Shown in pieces: positions 1 through 8,732 of a stretch of 27,046 bases of DNA; position 1 is the stretch's first letter, and the number at the start of each line of letters is the position of its first letter. The position numbers and the translations under genes were made by a program. The stretch comes from Candidatus Helarchaeota archaeon. Its GTDB lineage: Archaea; Asgardarchaeota; Lokiarchaeia; Helarchaeales; HEL-GB-A. The notes beneath the pieces were generated by a model. The model was given only the letters and a program-made list of their open reading frames with translations, ran no database searches and had not been told where the DNA came from. The stretch lies in NCBI GenBank assembly GCA_013375455.1, contig JABXJT010000062.1:1-27046 (forward strand), written 5' to 3'.

Positions 1-183
1 TTTCCTGCGCCAGTTCACGTTGGCAAGCGAGTCCGAGCAAAAGCGAAGCTTACTACTGTCAAGTCTATCGACAAACCTAGTGCTGGTAAACAATTAGAAG
101 AGACATTTGAAATATGGGTTGAGGGAGACAAAAAACCTGCGTGTGTAGCAGAAACCGTATCGCGTCTTTATCCAATGAGTTGA
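1..183 (+). CDS. MaoC-like (R)-enoyl-CoA hydratase, C-terminal fragment (cut by window edge)
   Basis: Frame 1 is open from the first base to a TGA at 181-183 and gives 60 residues. It contains FPAPVHVGKRVRAKA near the start and KPACVAETVSRLYP near the end. That is the usual closing strand pattern of MaoC-like hotdog dehydratases, which hydrate enoyl-CoA thioesters to (R)-3-hydroxyacyl-CoA. The catalytic Asp/His motif would lie upstream, outside the window, so activity cannot be judged. The stop lies 28 bases before the next start, so the two genes may share a transcript. The family call rests on the pattern of the last 60 residues only; a related hotdog thioesterase is the main alternative. 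Confidence 0.72.
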   Translation, partial: FPAPVHVGKRVRAKAKLTTVKSIDKPSAGKQLEETFEIWVEGDKKPACVAETVSRLYPMS

Positions 184-211
184 TTGTTTAACACAGGTTA
201 GGGGATAAAAA

Positions 212-1321
212 ATGCCATCTGAAGAAGTCACAGACCCATATGAAAGAATTTTACAAAACATGAGAGAATACCCCAACGACATCCCAATGGTCGAGGGGAA
301 AATTTCAGAAACATTTCGAGAGTACATTAAGTTAATGTTTACGCCGGAGGAGGCAGAAATCGCACAGCACTTAGAAGTGAGTCCCTTAACCATTCGGGAA
401 ATTTCCAAGAGAATTGGCAAAGATCGAAAAGAAACTAAAAAAATTCTAGAAGAGATGGCGGAGAAAGGGGTCATTCAAGATATCGGGGGGTATTCTTATT
501 TCGTCGCGATGGCCCATCTGTTAAATATTGGGTTTAAATACTCCAAAGCGTTGGAGCGGCTCGGAAAGAAGGGCGCTGAGTTATATCTCCAATTCTTTAT
601 TAAGGAAAAATTCTATAAGCGGTACGAATCCTCGGATGCAGGCACTCCAATCACGAGGGTTGTGCCTGTAAATGCATCAATCGATTCCCAATCGGCGATC
701 CTAAATGCGGAAGAAATGCACGGGATAATCGATGCTTGCCAGAAACCGATTGTCATCACAGATTGTCCCTGTCGAAATAGGATGGAGATCTTAGGAATAA
801 GAGAATGCAAGGATAAATACCCCATACACGAAAGTTGTTTCCAAGTAGGGTTTTTTGGAGGGTATTTTAAAAGGAGAGGAGAAGGAAGAGAATTATCTGT
901 CGAGGAAGCGCATGAATTAGTCGATAAATACGCGAAATTAGGTTTAATTTTCACTACTGAAAATGTAAAAAGCCCAAACCATCAAGTAATATGCTGTTGT
1001 TGTGATTGTTGCTGTTCTTTGCTACGAGGGATGACTCGTTTTGAGGATAAGAATGAGAATTGCACTTCGAAATCTAATTACATCTCAAAGGTAGCGCAAG
1101 ATTTGTGTAAGGGGTGTGGAACCTGCCAGAACCGGTGTGTGTTCCACGCCATCACGATTGAGGATGAGAAAGCCTCTGTAGACGCTCACAAGTGTTTTGG
1201 TTGCGGTGCCTGCGCAGTTACCTGTCCCACGGGTGCAATAAAGCTGCACCGCGTAGAGCGGTCGCACATTTATGAGCATCAGCTGGAATTAATGAAAAAA
1301 ATTTACGAAGAAAATCGTTAG
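212..1321 (+). CDS. HTH-domain, Cys-rich, di-[4Fe-4S] ferredoxin protein
   Basis: 369 residues with a composite build. Residues about 43-90 resemble a winged helix-turn-helix (SPLTIREISKRIGK). A middle part carries CPCR at 185-188 and an extraordinary CCCCDCCC run at 261-268. The C-terminus holds two [4Fe-4S] ferredoxin motifs: C299, C302, C305, C309 and C328, C331, C334, C338, the last followed by PTGAI. It is probably a cytosolic redox or electron-transfer protein, perhaps with sensing by the N-terminal domain; no substrate can be named. The ATG at 212 follows an AGGGGAT ribosome site. It lies just after the MaoC fragment and before the sulfatase, so it may serve acyl-CoA redox chemistry. 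Domain calls are firm for the ferredoxin part and moderate for the HTH. Confidence 0.85.
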   Translation: MPSEEVTDPYERILQNMREYPNDIPMVEGKISETFREYIKLMFTPEEAEIAQHLEVSPLTIREISKRIGKDRKETKKILEEMAEKGVIQDIGGYSYFVAMAHLLNIGFKYSKALERLGKKGAELYLQFFIKEKFYKRYESSDAGTPITRVVPVNASIDSQSAILNAEEMHGIIDACQKPIVITDCPCRNRMEILGIRECKDKYPIHESCFQVGFFGGYFKRRGEGRELSVEEAHELVDKYAKLGLIFTTENVKSPNHQVICCCCDCCCSLLRGMTRFEDKNENCTSKSNYISKVAQDLCKGCGTCQNRCVFHAITIEDEKASVDAHKCFGCGACAVTCPTGAIKLHRVERSHIYEHQLELMKKIYEENR

Positions 1322-1376
1322 ATAGAGATGATTACTGGTCTATATAGTTTTATAGGTAACTGAAGGTGCCCAGAAA

Positions 1377-2837
1377 ATGAAGAATGTTATTGTCATAATG
1401 GCGGATAGCTGGCAATTTAACTACTTGGGATGTTATGGGAACGACTGGATTAAAACGCCGACTATAGATCAATTCGCTCGAGATTCAATACTTTTTGAAA
1501 ATGCCTATGCTGAAGGCTCTCCCACGGTTCCAACTAGGAAAGCCTTGTTTACTGGACGCTATACGTTACCCGTATGTGGTTGGGCGCCCTTGCAAAACAG
1601 CGATGTTGTTCTTGCGGATATTTTATGGAGAGAGAGCATCCGAAGTGCATTGATTAGTGATACGGGGGTAATGCATGCCCCGGGATATGGCTATGAACGA
1701 GGTTTTGATTTCAACCAAATTCTTCGAGGGCAACAGTGGGACCCCTTTTACCGGAATTTGCCATTTGAATTAGAGTTGGAGAAGTATCATAAACCCGTAT
1801 GGGACCCAAAAAGCAAGAGAAGGAAGAGAGAGACCCAATTTAGTCTTTTTACGCGTCGGGAAATACTTGATTACCTCCCTTTTCGGCAGACTTGGAAAGG
1901 TGAGCAAGATCAAATGGTGGTACGAGTTACAACTGCCGCAATCGATTACTTAGAAAATAAATATAACAAGAACAATCCGCTCTTCCTTTGGATTGACAGC
2001 TTTGACCCTCACGAGCCATGGGATCCACCCTCTGTGTGGGATCCAGAAATGGACTACCTTTATGATCCTGGCTACGATGGGTTAGAAGTGATAAATCCCG
2101 TGGCAACCTACGTGGATGGATATTTAACAGAAGAAGAAGCCCATCACGTGCGAATGTTGTATGCAGAAAAAATTACGATGGTAGATAGATGGCTCGGGAA
2201 AATCCTCGAGAAATTGAAGGAATTGGAGCTGTATGATGAGTCGCTCATCATCTTCTTGAGCGATCATGGGGAGCCTCTCGGAAATGGCGAGCACGGTCAC
2301 GGCATCATACGAAAATGCAGACCTTGGCCCTATGAAGAATTATCGCATATCCCCTTAATCATACATCACCCTGATGGCTTAAAAGGGAAAATCTCTGCAT
2401 TCATAGAAACGGTAGATGTTGCTCCAACGATTTTAGACTTTTTCGACATAAAAATGCAGCGGAACCAAATGCAAGGCAAATCGCTCCTTCCGTTGATGAA
2501 AGGTGAAGTCGAGAAAATAAAAGATTTTGCAATTAGTGGCTATTTTAATTTCTCATGGAGTATCATTCAGGAGGATTTTTCCTACATTCATTGGCTTGAC
2601 CAGAAAGAAATTGCTGAATATGAAGTTTCTTCGATATATGGCTGGTCAGAACTGAAAGAAGATACCAGTGTCTGGACTTGTACTCCCGGCAGCGTTCCCG
2701 AAACCCCCAAGACCGATGAACTCTATGATCGGCAGAAGGATCAATTCCAATTGAACAATTTAATAGACCAGTTCCCTGACGTTGCAAAGGAGTTGCATCA
2801 AAGGCTACGAGATTTCTTACTGCAATTGAGAGCATGA
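1377..2837 (+). CDS. Sulfatase-family (alkaline phosphatase superfamily) hydrolase with Thr at the formylglycine site
   Basis: 486 residues, usual sulfatase length, with no signal peptide. Metal-site features are visible: an N-terminal MADSWQ around Asp10, and SDHGEPLGNGEHGHG in the second half. The nucleophile motif C/S-x-P-x-R reads T50-V-P-T-R54, followed by KALFTGR. Thr therefore replaces the Cys or Ser that becomes formylglycine. Thr is the nucleophile in some members of the superfamily, so a phosphatase, phosphodiesterase or phosphonate hydrolase is as likely as a sulfatase. The start at 1377 is supported by AAGGTG about eight bases upstream. It lies 55 bases after the ferredoxin gene on the same strand and converges on the hydrolase run that follows. 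Family is confident; substrate is unknown. Confidence 0.87.
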   Translation: MKNVIVIMADSWQFNYLGCYGNDWIKTPTIDQFARDSILFENAYAEGSPTVPTRKALFTGRYTLPVCGWAPLQNSDVVLADILWRESIRSALISDTGVMHAPGYGYERGFDFNQILRGQQWDPFYRNLPFELELEKYHKPVWDPKSKRRKRETQFSLFTRREILDYLPFRQTWKGEQDQMVVRVTTAAIDYLENKYNKNNPLFLWIDSFDPHEPWDPPSVWDPEMDYLYDPGYDGLEVINPVATYVDGYLTEEEAHHVRMLYAEKITMVDRWLGKILEKLKELELYDESLIIFLSDHGEPLGNGEHGHGIIRKCRPWPYEELSHIPLIIHHPDGLKGKISAFIETVDVAPTILDFFDIKMQRNQMQGKSLLPLMKGEVEKIKDFAISGYFNFSWSIIQEDFSYIHWLDQKEIAEYEVSSIYGWSELKEDTSVWTCTPGSVPETPKTDELYDRQKDQFQLNNLIDQFPDVAKELHQRLRDFLLQLRA

Positions 2838-2848
2838 AAAATTCGTAT

Positions 2849-2862
2849 CAAGAAAAAAAGAG
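2849..2862 (-). terminator. Oligo-T terminator of the minus-strand hydrolase run
   Basis: On the minus strand the sequence beyond the stop at 2877 reads CCCCTC followed by seven T (2853-2859) and CTT. Such pyrimidine-rich T runs act as archaeal terminators. It lies in the 39-base gap between convergent genes. Confidence 0.5.
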
Positions 2863-2876
2863 GGGAATTAATTTTA

Positions 2877-4562
2877 TTAAAAGATCGATATCGAGGCTCC
2901 AACTCCGAATGGATAGAACCCGATGATCATCCAAGCCCATAAGATGCTATAGAAAATTGCGGAGCCCATTATATTGCGTCCTGAATGCATGTAGACCCAA
3001 GGAATAAAAATATGTCGGCAGAGGGCGAAAATAGACGTGGGGAATAAGACGAAAGCAATATATCCAAAGCTAGTTTGCCAGGTGAGTATCATTAACACGA
3101 TTGGTACAGAGAGATCCATTACGAATCCAATTCCGACTATTGAAAAATATTCTTTTAGCCGCGAGTTAATCTGTTTTGAAGCTCTCAGGCGTTCTTGGAC
3201 TGTTCTAAAATAAAATTCTTTTACTAACAAGAAGGGGAAGAAAATCAGCGTGATCGTCATTATTGCACCGATCTCTCGTGTAGTTGGAAGACTCGTATTA
3301 AAACTCCAATGCATGATTGCAGCTAAAGATGTAATGGAAATTATTGCCACCAAGACTCCGTATAGTAACGACCGACCAGGGTTTGTAGAGGTCATTTCCT
3401 TGAATCCATCCGATAATGTTCTCAGGCTTCGCCGCCCTTCCTCGTTGCGTGATAGAAACAAGTAGAAAACTAGGAGGATGAAGATAGCTTTTCCGAAGAC
3501 CAATGACGAAAAGACAGCACCAAACATATCGATAGGCACTATGCTTGAGAAAACGCCGGATAGAGGGATGATTAAGATGAACCCGAGCAGTGGAACGAGA
3601 AAGAGGTAATAAATTACTGGTTTAATGACTGATTGACCTTTCACAAAACTTATCTCGGAATGGTCGCGCGGCTTACGTTTCCAGAGGTAATTGCCCAAAT
3701 AAACCATCACGATGAACAGGGAAATTAGGCAGCCTACGGTCGCGATAGCCAGAGAGACAAGGATATAAGGCGTTGTTATTTTAATTACTCCTTGTGAAGC
3801 ATTAAAAAAAGCGAGCTCAAACCACATTATCGTCTCTTGGATGATTACAGGATCGAACGGTTCTAAGAGGTGTTCTGTATTTGGGCTTACGACTGCTTTC
3901 GTGGCATTGTTTAGCGTGAAATTACCGTATTGCACTCCGAGCTCTGCCGTTGAATTACCAGTATAGTCTTTGAGGAAATCGTATAACAGAGATGCAGGTT
4001 GTGTTTGTTCGTATTTTCCTAACAGCATCAGCAGATTTTCAACTTGGCTGATATTCTCGTCAGACCAAGCGGCTCCTATGGCGACCGTGGCATTAATCAG
4101 ATTTTGTTATGACGCTGCCACGCTCATCGAATTCATACCCCCCATAGAGTGACCGACAAGCCCTATTTGATTCACATTCGTATTATTCTGAAGGTATTCC
4201 ACTGCTGCAAGTATATCATATTGTAAATCCCCACGATTCAGGTAGCCATCCGATGCCCCGTGCCCGCGCGCATCGAATGCCACGACCAGAATCCCGCGCT
4301 TGGCAAGCTCGATGCTAATGTGTTGATTCCATCTCTTATTCCCGGAAAACCCATGCGAATTAATTACAGCACAGCGCGTATTATTTGCGGGAGCAAACAC
4401 GACAGCTTGGAGGTTGACCTTATCCTCAGTGGTAAGCGTCACGTTGGTAATTGTGTATGGATGGGCGGGATCCGGAAAGTATGTAAATATCACCGTGGAA
4501 ATGATGCCAGCAGTCATTAGAATAAGGCCTATTAATAATATCGTGCGTTTTTTATTAACCAT
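2877..4562 (-). pseudogene. Membrane-anchored alpha/beta hydrolase fused to a polytopic membrane domain, interrupted by one in-frame TAA
   Basis: From the ATG at 4562 the frame encodes one N-terminal membrane helix (residues about 7-28), then an alpha/beta-hydrolase core with NSHGFSGN, FDARGHGASDG and the nucleophile elbow GHSMGG (Ser139). A TAA at 4107-4109 then stops it. The same frame continues open: QNLINATVAIGAAWSDE, a possible catalytic His in NTEHLLEPFD, then about eight hydrophobic helices up to the true stop at 2877. Read through, it would be one protein of about 560 residues. A Tyr (TAT) to stop change is the simplest origin. The split parts would be 151 residues without the Asp/His half, and a polytopic C-terminal part whose internal ATG at 4028 has no clear ribosome site. 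GGTGG upstream supports the 4562 start; an ATG at 4625 would overlap the previous gene. It is either a recent pseudogene or a sequencing error. Confidence 0.8.
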
Positions 4563-4605
4563 GTTACCACCAAAAATTAAGTAATTAAAAGAAGGAGTTG
4601 AACAG

Positions 4606-5382
4606 TCATTTAAATTTTTCAACAAATTCCTTTAGCGGCGTGAAATATTCATCGGTGAATTGAAAAATATTGTTGTGTCCCGCGCCTTCGATGGAAACTA
4701 ATTTTTTATCGATGTTGTCAGGGAGGGCATTGAAGAGTATTTTCCCGTGTTTATAGGGAACGATCCAATCGCTTGTACCGTGTATGATGAGAACTGGTTT
4801 GTCGAATTTTTCTGCTCTTGCATCATTGGACCATTTCTTAAGAGTTTCAGGTGAAACCAATGGAATATTTACTCGGAAGAGGTCGATCATGATTTGATGG
4901 GCGCTCCCGATCCCACTTTCAAAAATTACTCCCCGTAACCCAGGAGGATTTTTGGACCCGATTTCGGCCGCACAAGTACTGCCTAAGGAACGACCTAATA
5001 CGAATAGAGAGTCGGAGAGCTTTTGTTCCTCCAGCCATTCTGTGAATTGCTCGTAGATCGGGAAGGCATCTTCAAAAAGAGCGCTGAATTTGGGTCGCCC
5101 CGTACTGAAGCCATACCCTCGAAAATCAACAGCCGCTAAATTTACACCGCATTTAAAAAATAAGGGTAAGAAATATTGATAATCGGCGGCAATCTCCCCA
5201 TTTCCATGGAATAACAGGATGGTTGGAAGATTTTCGTTATTGAGAAAGAAGAACCCACCGATTAAAATTTCATTACTAATTTGAAATTTTAAGATTTTGA
5301 CATTTGGACCCATGTTTGTCGGAATAGGATGTTTTCGTGGATAGAAAATGATGTTTGAAATCATTGGATCATCTAAAAACAC
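4606..5382 (-). CDS. Soluble alpha/beta hydrolase (serine hydrolase)
   Basis: 258 residues with a full catalytic triad in the expected order: HGNG oxyanion region at 59-62, nucleophile elbow GRSLGS with Ser132, Asp205 in HGTSDWIVP, and His236 in GAGHN. DFRGYGFSTG lies between the first two. It has no signal peptide or membrane helix, so it is cytosolic. The pattern is that of the ABHD13/17-like or BEM46-like esterase group; likely substrates are esters or thioesters. It starts with GTG at 5382; GGTGAT four bases upstream overlaps the stop codon of the GH51 gene before it, so translation is probably coupled. It sits between the GH51 genes and the broken membrane hydrolase, suggesting ester removal from the same glycans or release of products. 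Family certain, substrate unknown. Confidence 0.88.
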   Translation of the reverse strand: MFLDDPMISNIIFYPRKHPIPTNMGPNVKILKFQISNEILIGGFFFLNNENLPTILLFHGNGEIAADYQYFLPLFFKCGVNLAAVDFRGYGFSTGRPKFSALFEDAFPIYEQFTEWLEEQKLSDSLFVLGRSLGSTCAAEIGSKNPPGLRGVIFESGIGSAHQIMIDLFRVNIPLVSPETLKKWSNDARAEKFDKPVLIIHGTSDWIVPYKHGKILFNALPDNIDKKLVSIEGAGHNNIFQFTDEYFTPLKEFVEKFK

Positions 5383-5386
5383 TAAA

Positions 5387-7033
5387 TCACCGACCCTTTT
5401 TTTGTATAATTAATGCCGTGACTGAGTGAGCGGGGAAATTGTATGTGAATTTACTTGAAACTGAAGAAAACTTTTTTTCTTGTATCGTTACTTCATCCTT
5501 TTTATCAAAGAAATTATGAGCAGAATGGGAGGGACCATTCAATTCAAATACCTGGGCGTTGGGCACTGATTCGAAGTTAGAAATTGAAATCTCAGTGGGA
5601 ATTTCGTGCGCATGATGACGATTAATCCCAATGATCACCAACCGGTCTTTCGCCTGATTTGTTGTAACAGAGCAGCCCAGATAGGGTATTTCGGTTTCGG
5701 AAATAATACCAAATTTTGGACACGCGCGACTATCACAGGTGACTGAGGAAGACACCACAAATTGTTCAGCGTGGTTAGAAAAAAGTTGAAATGCTAAATA
5801 TACAGGGTTATGATATACATCAGTGGAACTCGTGGCAATTAAGGGAATGACGTTTACAAGTTGAGCATAATTCGCCATTTTTACGGAATCCGTGTGGCGG
5901 TGAAGAACTTCAAAGACCGAGGCAGCAAATAATCCGTCACGGAGCGTGTAATATCCTTCGAAATGTTGGCGAAGATTCCACATTGTAGCCCATTCATCCA
6001 GTGCAATTGGAATTTTTTTATCAGGCCCCATTGCTTCGACAATGGACTCTTCAACCCACTTGATCCGTCGCTCGAATTCAAAGGCACCAGAAATAATTCC
6101 ATAAAAATCCTTCACGCTATTCGATAATGTTCTGAATAGTCCAAACGGGGTGTAGATATGAAGGGCCAGATAATCAATATAATCCCCTGCAATTTTAAGC
6201 ACCGTGCGATTCCATTTAGGATACAGGAAGTCGGTTCCCACGGCGACCAGTTTGATGGATGGATCAACCGCCCGCATTGCTTCAGCGAATTCTATATAGC
6301 GGTGACCATAATCTTCAGCTGAAGAATATCCTTCTTCGTGGATTCCATAAATTTCGTTAGCAATTCCCCAAACTTTTACATTGTAAGGTTTAGGGTGCCC
6401 ATATTTTGCGCGTAATGCACCATATTCTGTTTTTTCGTTACCATTTGCATATTCAACCCATTGTGCCGCTTCCTCAGCCGTGCCAGACCCGTAATTGATA
6501 TTAACATAAGGGTCAGAGCCTAATTCTCTGACAAACTGCATAAACTCGTCCATCCCGAAGTGGTTGTCATAGCGCGGACCTATCTTGGGACCTAACCAAC
6601 CCCAGTATTTATTCCGTTGGGATTTACGCTCTTCTCGAGGACCAATCCCTTTTTTCCAATCGTAGATATCTGAGAAGCAACCACCAGGCCAGCGGATGAT
6701 CGGCAGCTTGAGAGGTCGAAGTTCTTCTAACACATCTTGCCGAAGCCCACCGTGGAGCAGGGGTACGTTTGAATTGTGTTCATCCCAAATACCCTCGTAA
6801 ATGCATTTTCCGAGGACTTCAATGAAACCTCCATAAACATAAGGGTGAATTTCTCCAACAATCGCTGCAGCATCAATGTTAATAGTCGCGGGGGTGGGAG
6901 TGGGCCCAGGAGGCTCATCAACTGAGGGGGGAGATTTATAAATTTTGCCAAAACCTGAAGGAAGCGCTAAAAGACGATAGAGGATCATTGGTAAGGGGCG
7001 CCCATATTTTAAAATTTTTCGAATAACCCACAT
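5387..7033 (-). CDS. GH51-type alpha-L-arabinofuranosidase paralogue A
   Basis: 548 residues. Core features of glycoside hydrolase family 51 are present: IRWPGGCFSDIYDW (113-126), NHFGMDEFM, NYGSGTAEEAAQWVEY, the acid/base Glu227 in GIANEIYG, and the nucleophile Glu347 in ALDEWATMWN. The C-terminal beta part ends in NFPAHSVTALII. GH51 enzymes are retaining and usually release arabinofuranose from arabinans or arabinoxylans; some act on glucans. About 50 residues precede the core: a basic, hydrophobic stretch (ILYRLLALPSGFGKIY) and a Pro-rich linker. This is not a classic signal peptide but might bind the membrane surface. The ATG at 7033 has GGTGAT six bases upstream. It is last of three tandem paralogues, 32 bases after B, and couples to the hydrolase after it. 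Confidence 0.88.
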   Translation of the reverse strand: MWVIRKILKYGRPLPMILYRLLALPSGFGKIYKSPPSVDEPPGPTPTPATINIDAAAIVGEIHPYVYGGFIEVLGKCIYEGIWDEHNSNVPLLHGGLRQDVLEELRPLKLPIIRWPGGCFSDIYDWKKGIGPREERKSQRNKYWGWLGPKIGPRYDNHFGMDEFMQFVRELGSDPYVNINYGSGTAEEAAQWVEYANGNEKTEYGALRAKYGHPKPYNVKVWGIANEIYGIHEEGYSSAEDYGHRYIEFAEAMRAVDPSIKLVAVGTDFLYPKWNRTVLKIAGDYIDYLALHIYTPFGLFRTLSNSVKDFYGIISGAFEFERRIKWVEESIVEAMGPDKKIPIALDEWATMWNLRQHFEGYYTLRDGLFAASVFEVLHRHTDSVKMANYAQLVNVIPLIATSSTDVYHNPVYLAFQLFSNHAEQFVVSSSVTCDSRACPKFGIISETEIPYLGCSVTTNQAKDRLVIIGINRHHAHEIPTEISISNFESVPNAQVFELNGPSHSAHNFFDKKDEVTIQEKKFSSVSSKFTYNFPAHSVTALIIQKKGR

Positions 7034-7065
7034 GAGATATCACCATATAAAAAGTGTGGTTAAGG

Positions 7066-8712
7066 TTATTTTTTTTCAGATAAGATTAAAGCAGTAACTG
7101 AATGTGCGGGAAAAACGTACTTAAATTTAGTTGATGCGGATTTAAATTCTTTCTTCTCAATTTTGACTTCATCTTTTTTATCGAAGAAATTATAAGCGGA
7201 ATGAGAGGGACCATTCAACTCGTATGCTTGAGCGGTGGCATTTGGCTTGAAGTGCGTGAGAGCAATCTTTGTGGGAAGATCGTGGGTATGGTGGCGATTT
7301 AGCCCAATGATAACAAGTTTATCTCTTGCTTCATTAGTTGTTGCAGAACAACCCAGGTAAGGGAGATCAATAGCAGATACTTTGCCATAACGGGAGTTAT
7401 GGCGAGTGTCGCAATTAACGGTAGATGAGACGAGGAATTGTTCAGCATGAGTAGCAAAGAGTTGAATGGCAAGGTAAATGGGATTATGATACGCATCAGT
7501 GGGACTTGTAACAATGGCAGGAAGGACATTAACGAGTGAAGAATGTAAGGCCATTTTTATGGTATTAGAATGAAGGTGGAAAAATTCAAATATTGTTGCT
7601 GCAAGAAGTCCATCACGGAGAGTGTAATACCCCTCATAAAGTTGTCTGGCATTCCACCAGATGTTCCACTCATCTAAGGCAATAGGGATTTTATCCTTGC
7701 GACCCATCACTTCTTCTATTGAATTTTCGACCCACTGAATGCGTTTTTCAATTTCAAAAGCCCCAGCAATGATATTATAAAAGTCCCGCACGCTATTAGA
7801 AAGGCTTTTCAAAAACATTCCAGGCATGTAAATATGATATGAAAGATAGTCGATCTGCTCTCCGGCGATTTCGAGGACAGGGCGGTTCCAGTAAGAATAT
7901 TCAAAATCAGCGCCGACTGCAATGAGTTTAATGGTGGGATCAACAGCCCGCATTGCTTCAGCGAATTTCAAATAGTTTTTTGCATAGGTTTCAGGTCGGG
8001 AATAGCCTACTTCCCACGGCCCATAAATCTCATTACCAATACCCCAGTATTTCACGTTATAGGGTTCAGGGTGTCCATTTTCGGCACGAAGTGCGCCGTA
8101 TTCCGTGGATTCATCGCCATTCATGTATTCGAGCCATTCAACCGCCTCTTCAAGGGTCCCCGATCCAAGATTGATGTTGATATAAGGCGCAACATCTCCA
8201 AGTTCATTAATGAAAAGCATGAATTCATCGGAGCCAAAATGGTTATCGTATTTTGGACCAATTTTAGGACCCATCCAGTGCCAGAACTTGTTTCGTCGCG
8301 TTTTACGCTGCTCTGGCGGACCGATCCCATTTTTCCAATGATAAGTATCTGCAAACGCGCCCCCGGGCCACCGGATGATGGCCAGATTGAGATCGCGAAC
8401 TTCCCTTAACACGTCCTGACGGATGCCACCGTGAATAAGCGGCACATTTTCATTATATTCGTCCCAAACGCCTCCATATACACATTTTCCCATTACTTCG
8501 AGGAAGGACCCGTAAATCAACCGACTGATTTCGCCTTTTACGTCCTTGAAATCAATTGAAATTGTAGAGGGTGCGGGGGGAGGACCTGCTGGTTCGTCTT
8601 TCGGAGTTCCCCAGTACACCTTGAAGACCCCAAAAGGCTCCACTAGAAGACGATAAATAACTGATAAAAACATCCGCCCGTATTTCTTCGGAATTTTTCT
8701 TAGATGGTACAC
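7066..8712 (-). CDS. GH51-type alpha-L-arabinofuranosidase paralogue B
   Basis: 548 residues, collinear with its two neighbours from end to end. It has IRWPGGAFADTYHW in place of the GCFSDIYDW form in A and C, the acid/base Glu228 in GIGNEIYG, and the nucleophile Glu348 in ALDEWNIWWN. The C-terminus again ends with FPAHSVTALIL. The N-terminal 30 residues are basic and hydrophobic and lead into a Pro-rich linker, as in the other two copies. It is visibly the most divergent of the three around both active-site segments, so it may accept a different linkage. It starts with GTG at 8712 after a weak GAGTGA site; an internal ATG at codon 14 is an alternative. It lies 20 bases after paralogue C and is probably in the same transcript. 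Confidence 0.87.
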   Translation of the reverse strand: MYHLRKIPKKYGRMFLSVIYRLLVEPFGVFKVYWGTPKDEPAGPPPAPSTISIDFKDVKGEISRLIYGSFLEVMGKCVYGGVWDEYNENVPLIHGGIRQDVLREVRDLNLAIIRWPGGAFADTYHWKNGIGPPEQRKTRRNKFWHWMGPKIGPKYDNHFGSDEFMLFINELGDVAPYININLGSGTLEEAVEWLEYMNGDESTEYGALRAENGHPEPYNVKYWGIGNEIYGPWEVGYSRPETYAKNYLKFAEAMRAVDPTIKLIAVGADFEYSYWNRPVLEIAGEQIDYLSYHIYMPGMFLKSLSNSVRDFYNIIAGAFEIEKRIQWVENSIEEVMGRKDKIPIALDEWNIWWNARQLYEGYYTLRDGLLAATIFEFFHLHSNTIKMALHSSLVNVLPAIVTSPTDAYHNPIYLAIQLFATHAEQFLVSSTVNCDTRHNSRYGKVSAIDLPYLGCSATTNEARDKLVIIGLNRHHTHDLPTKIALTHFKPNATAQAYELNGPSHSAYNFFDKKDEVKIEKKEFKSASTKFKYVFPAHSVTALILSEKK

Positions 8713-8732
8713 GCTATGTCACTCGTTATAGA

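Noticed and set aside
613..954. Minus-strand frame inside the ferredoxin gene, and similar long opposite frames in SDR and GH51 genes
   Set aside because: They are shadows of genes with clear motifs and have no motif or ribosome site of their own.
4107..4109. Recoding of the internal stop as selenocysteine or pyrrolysine
   Set aside because: The codon is TAA, whereas those use TGA and TAG. No SECIS-like hairpin is evident.
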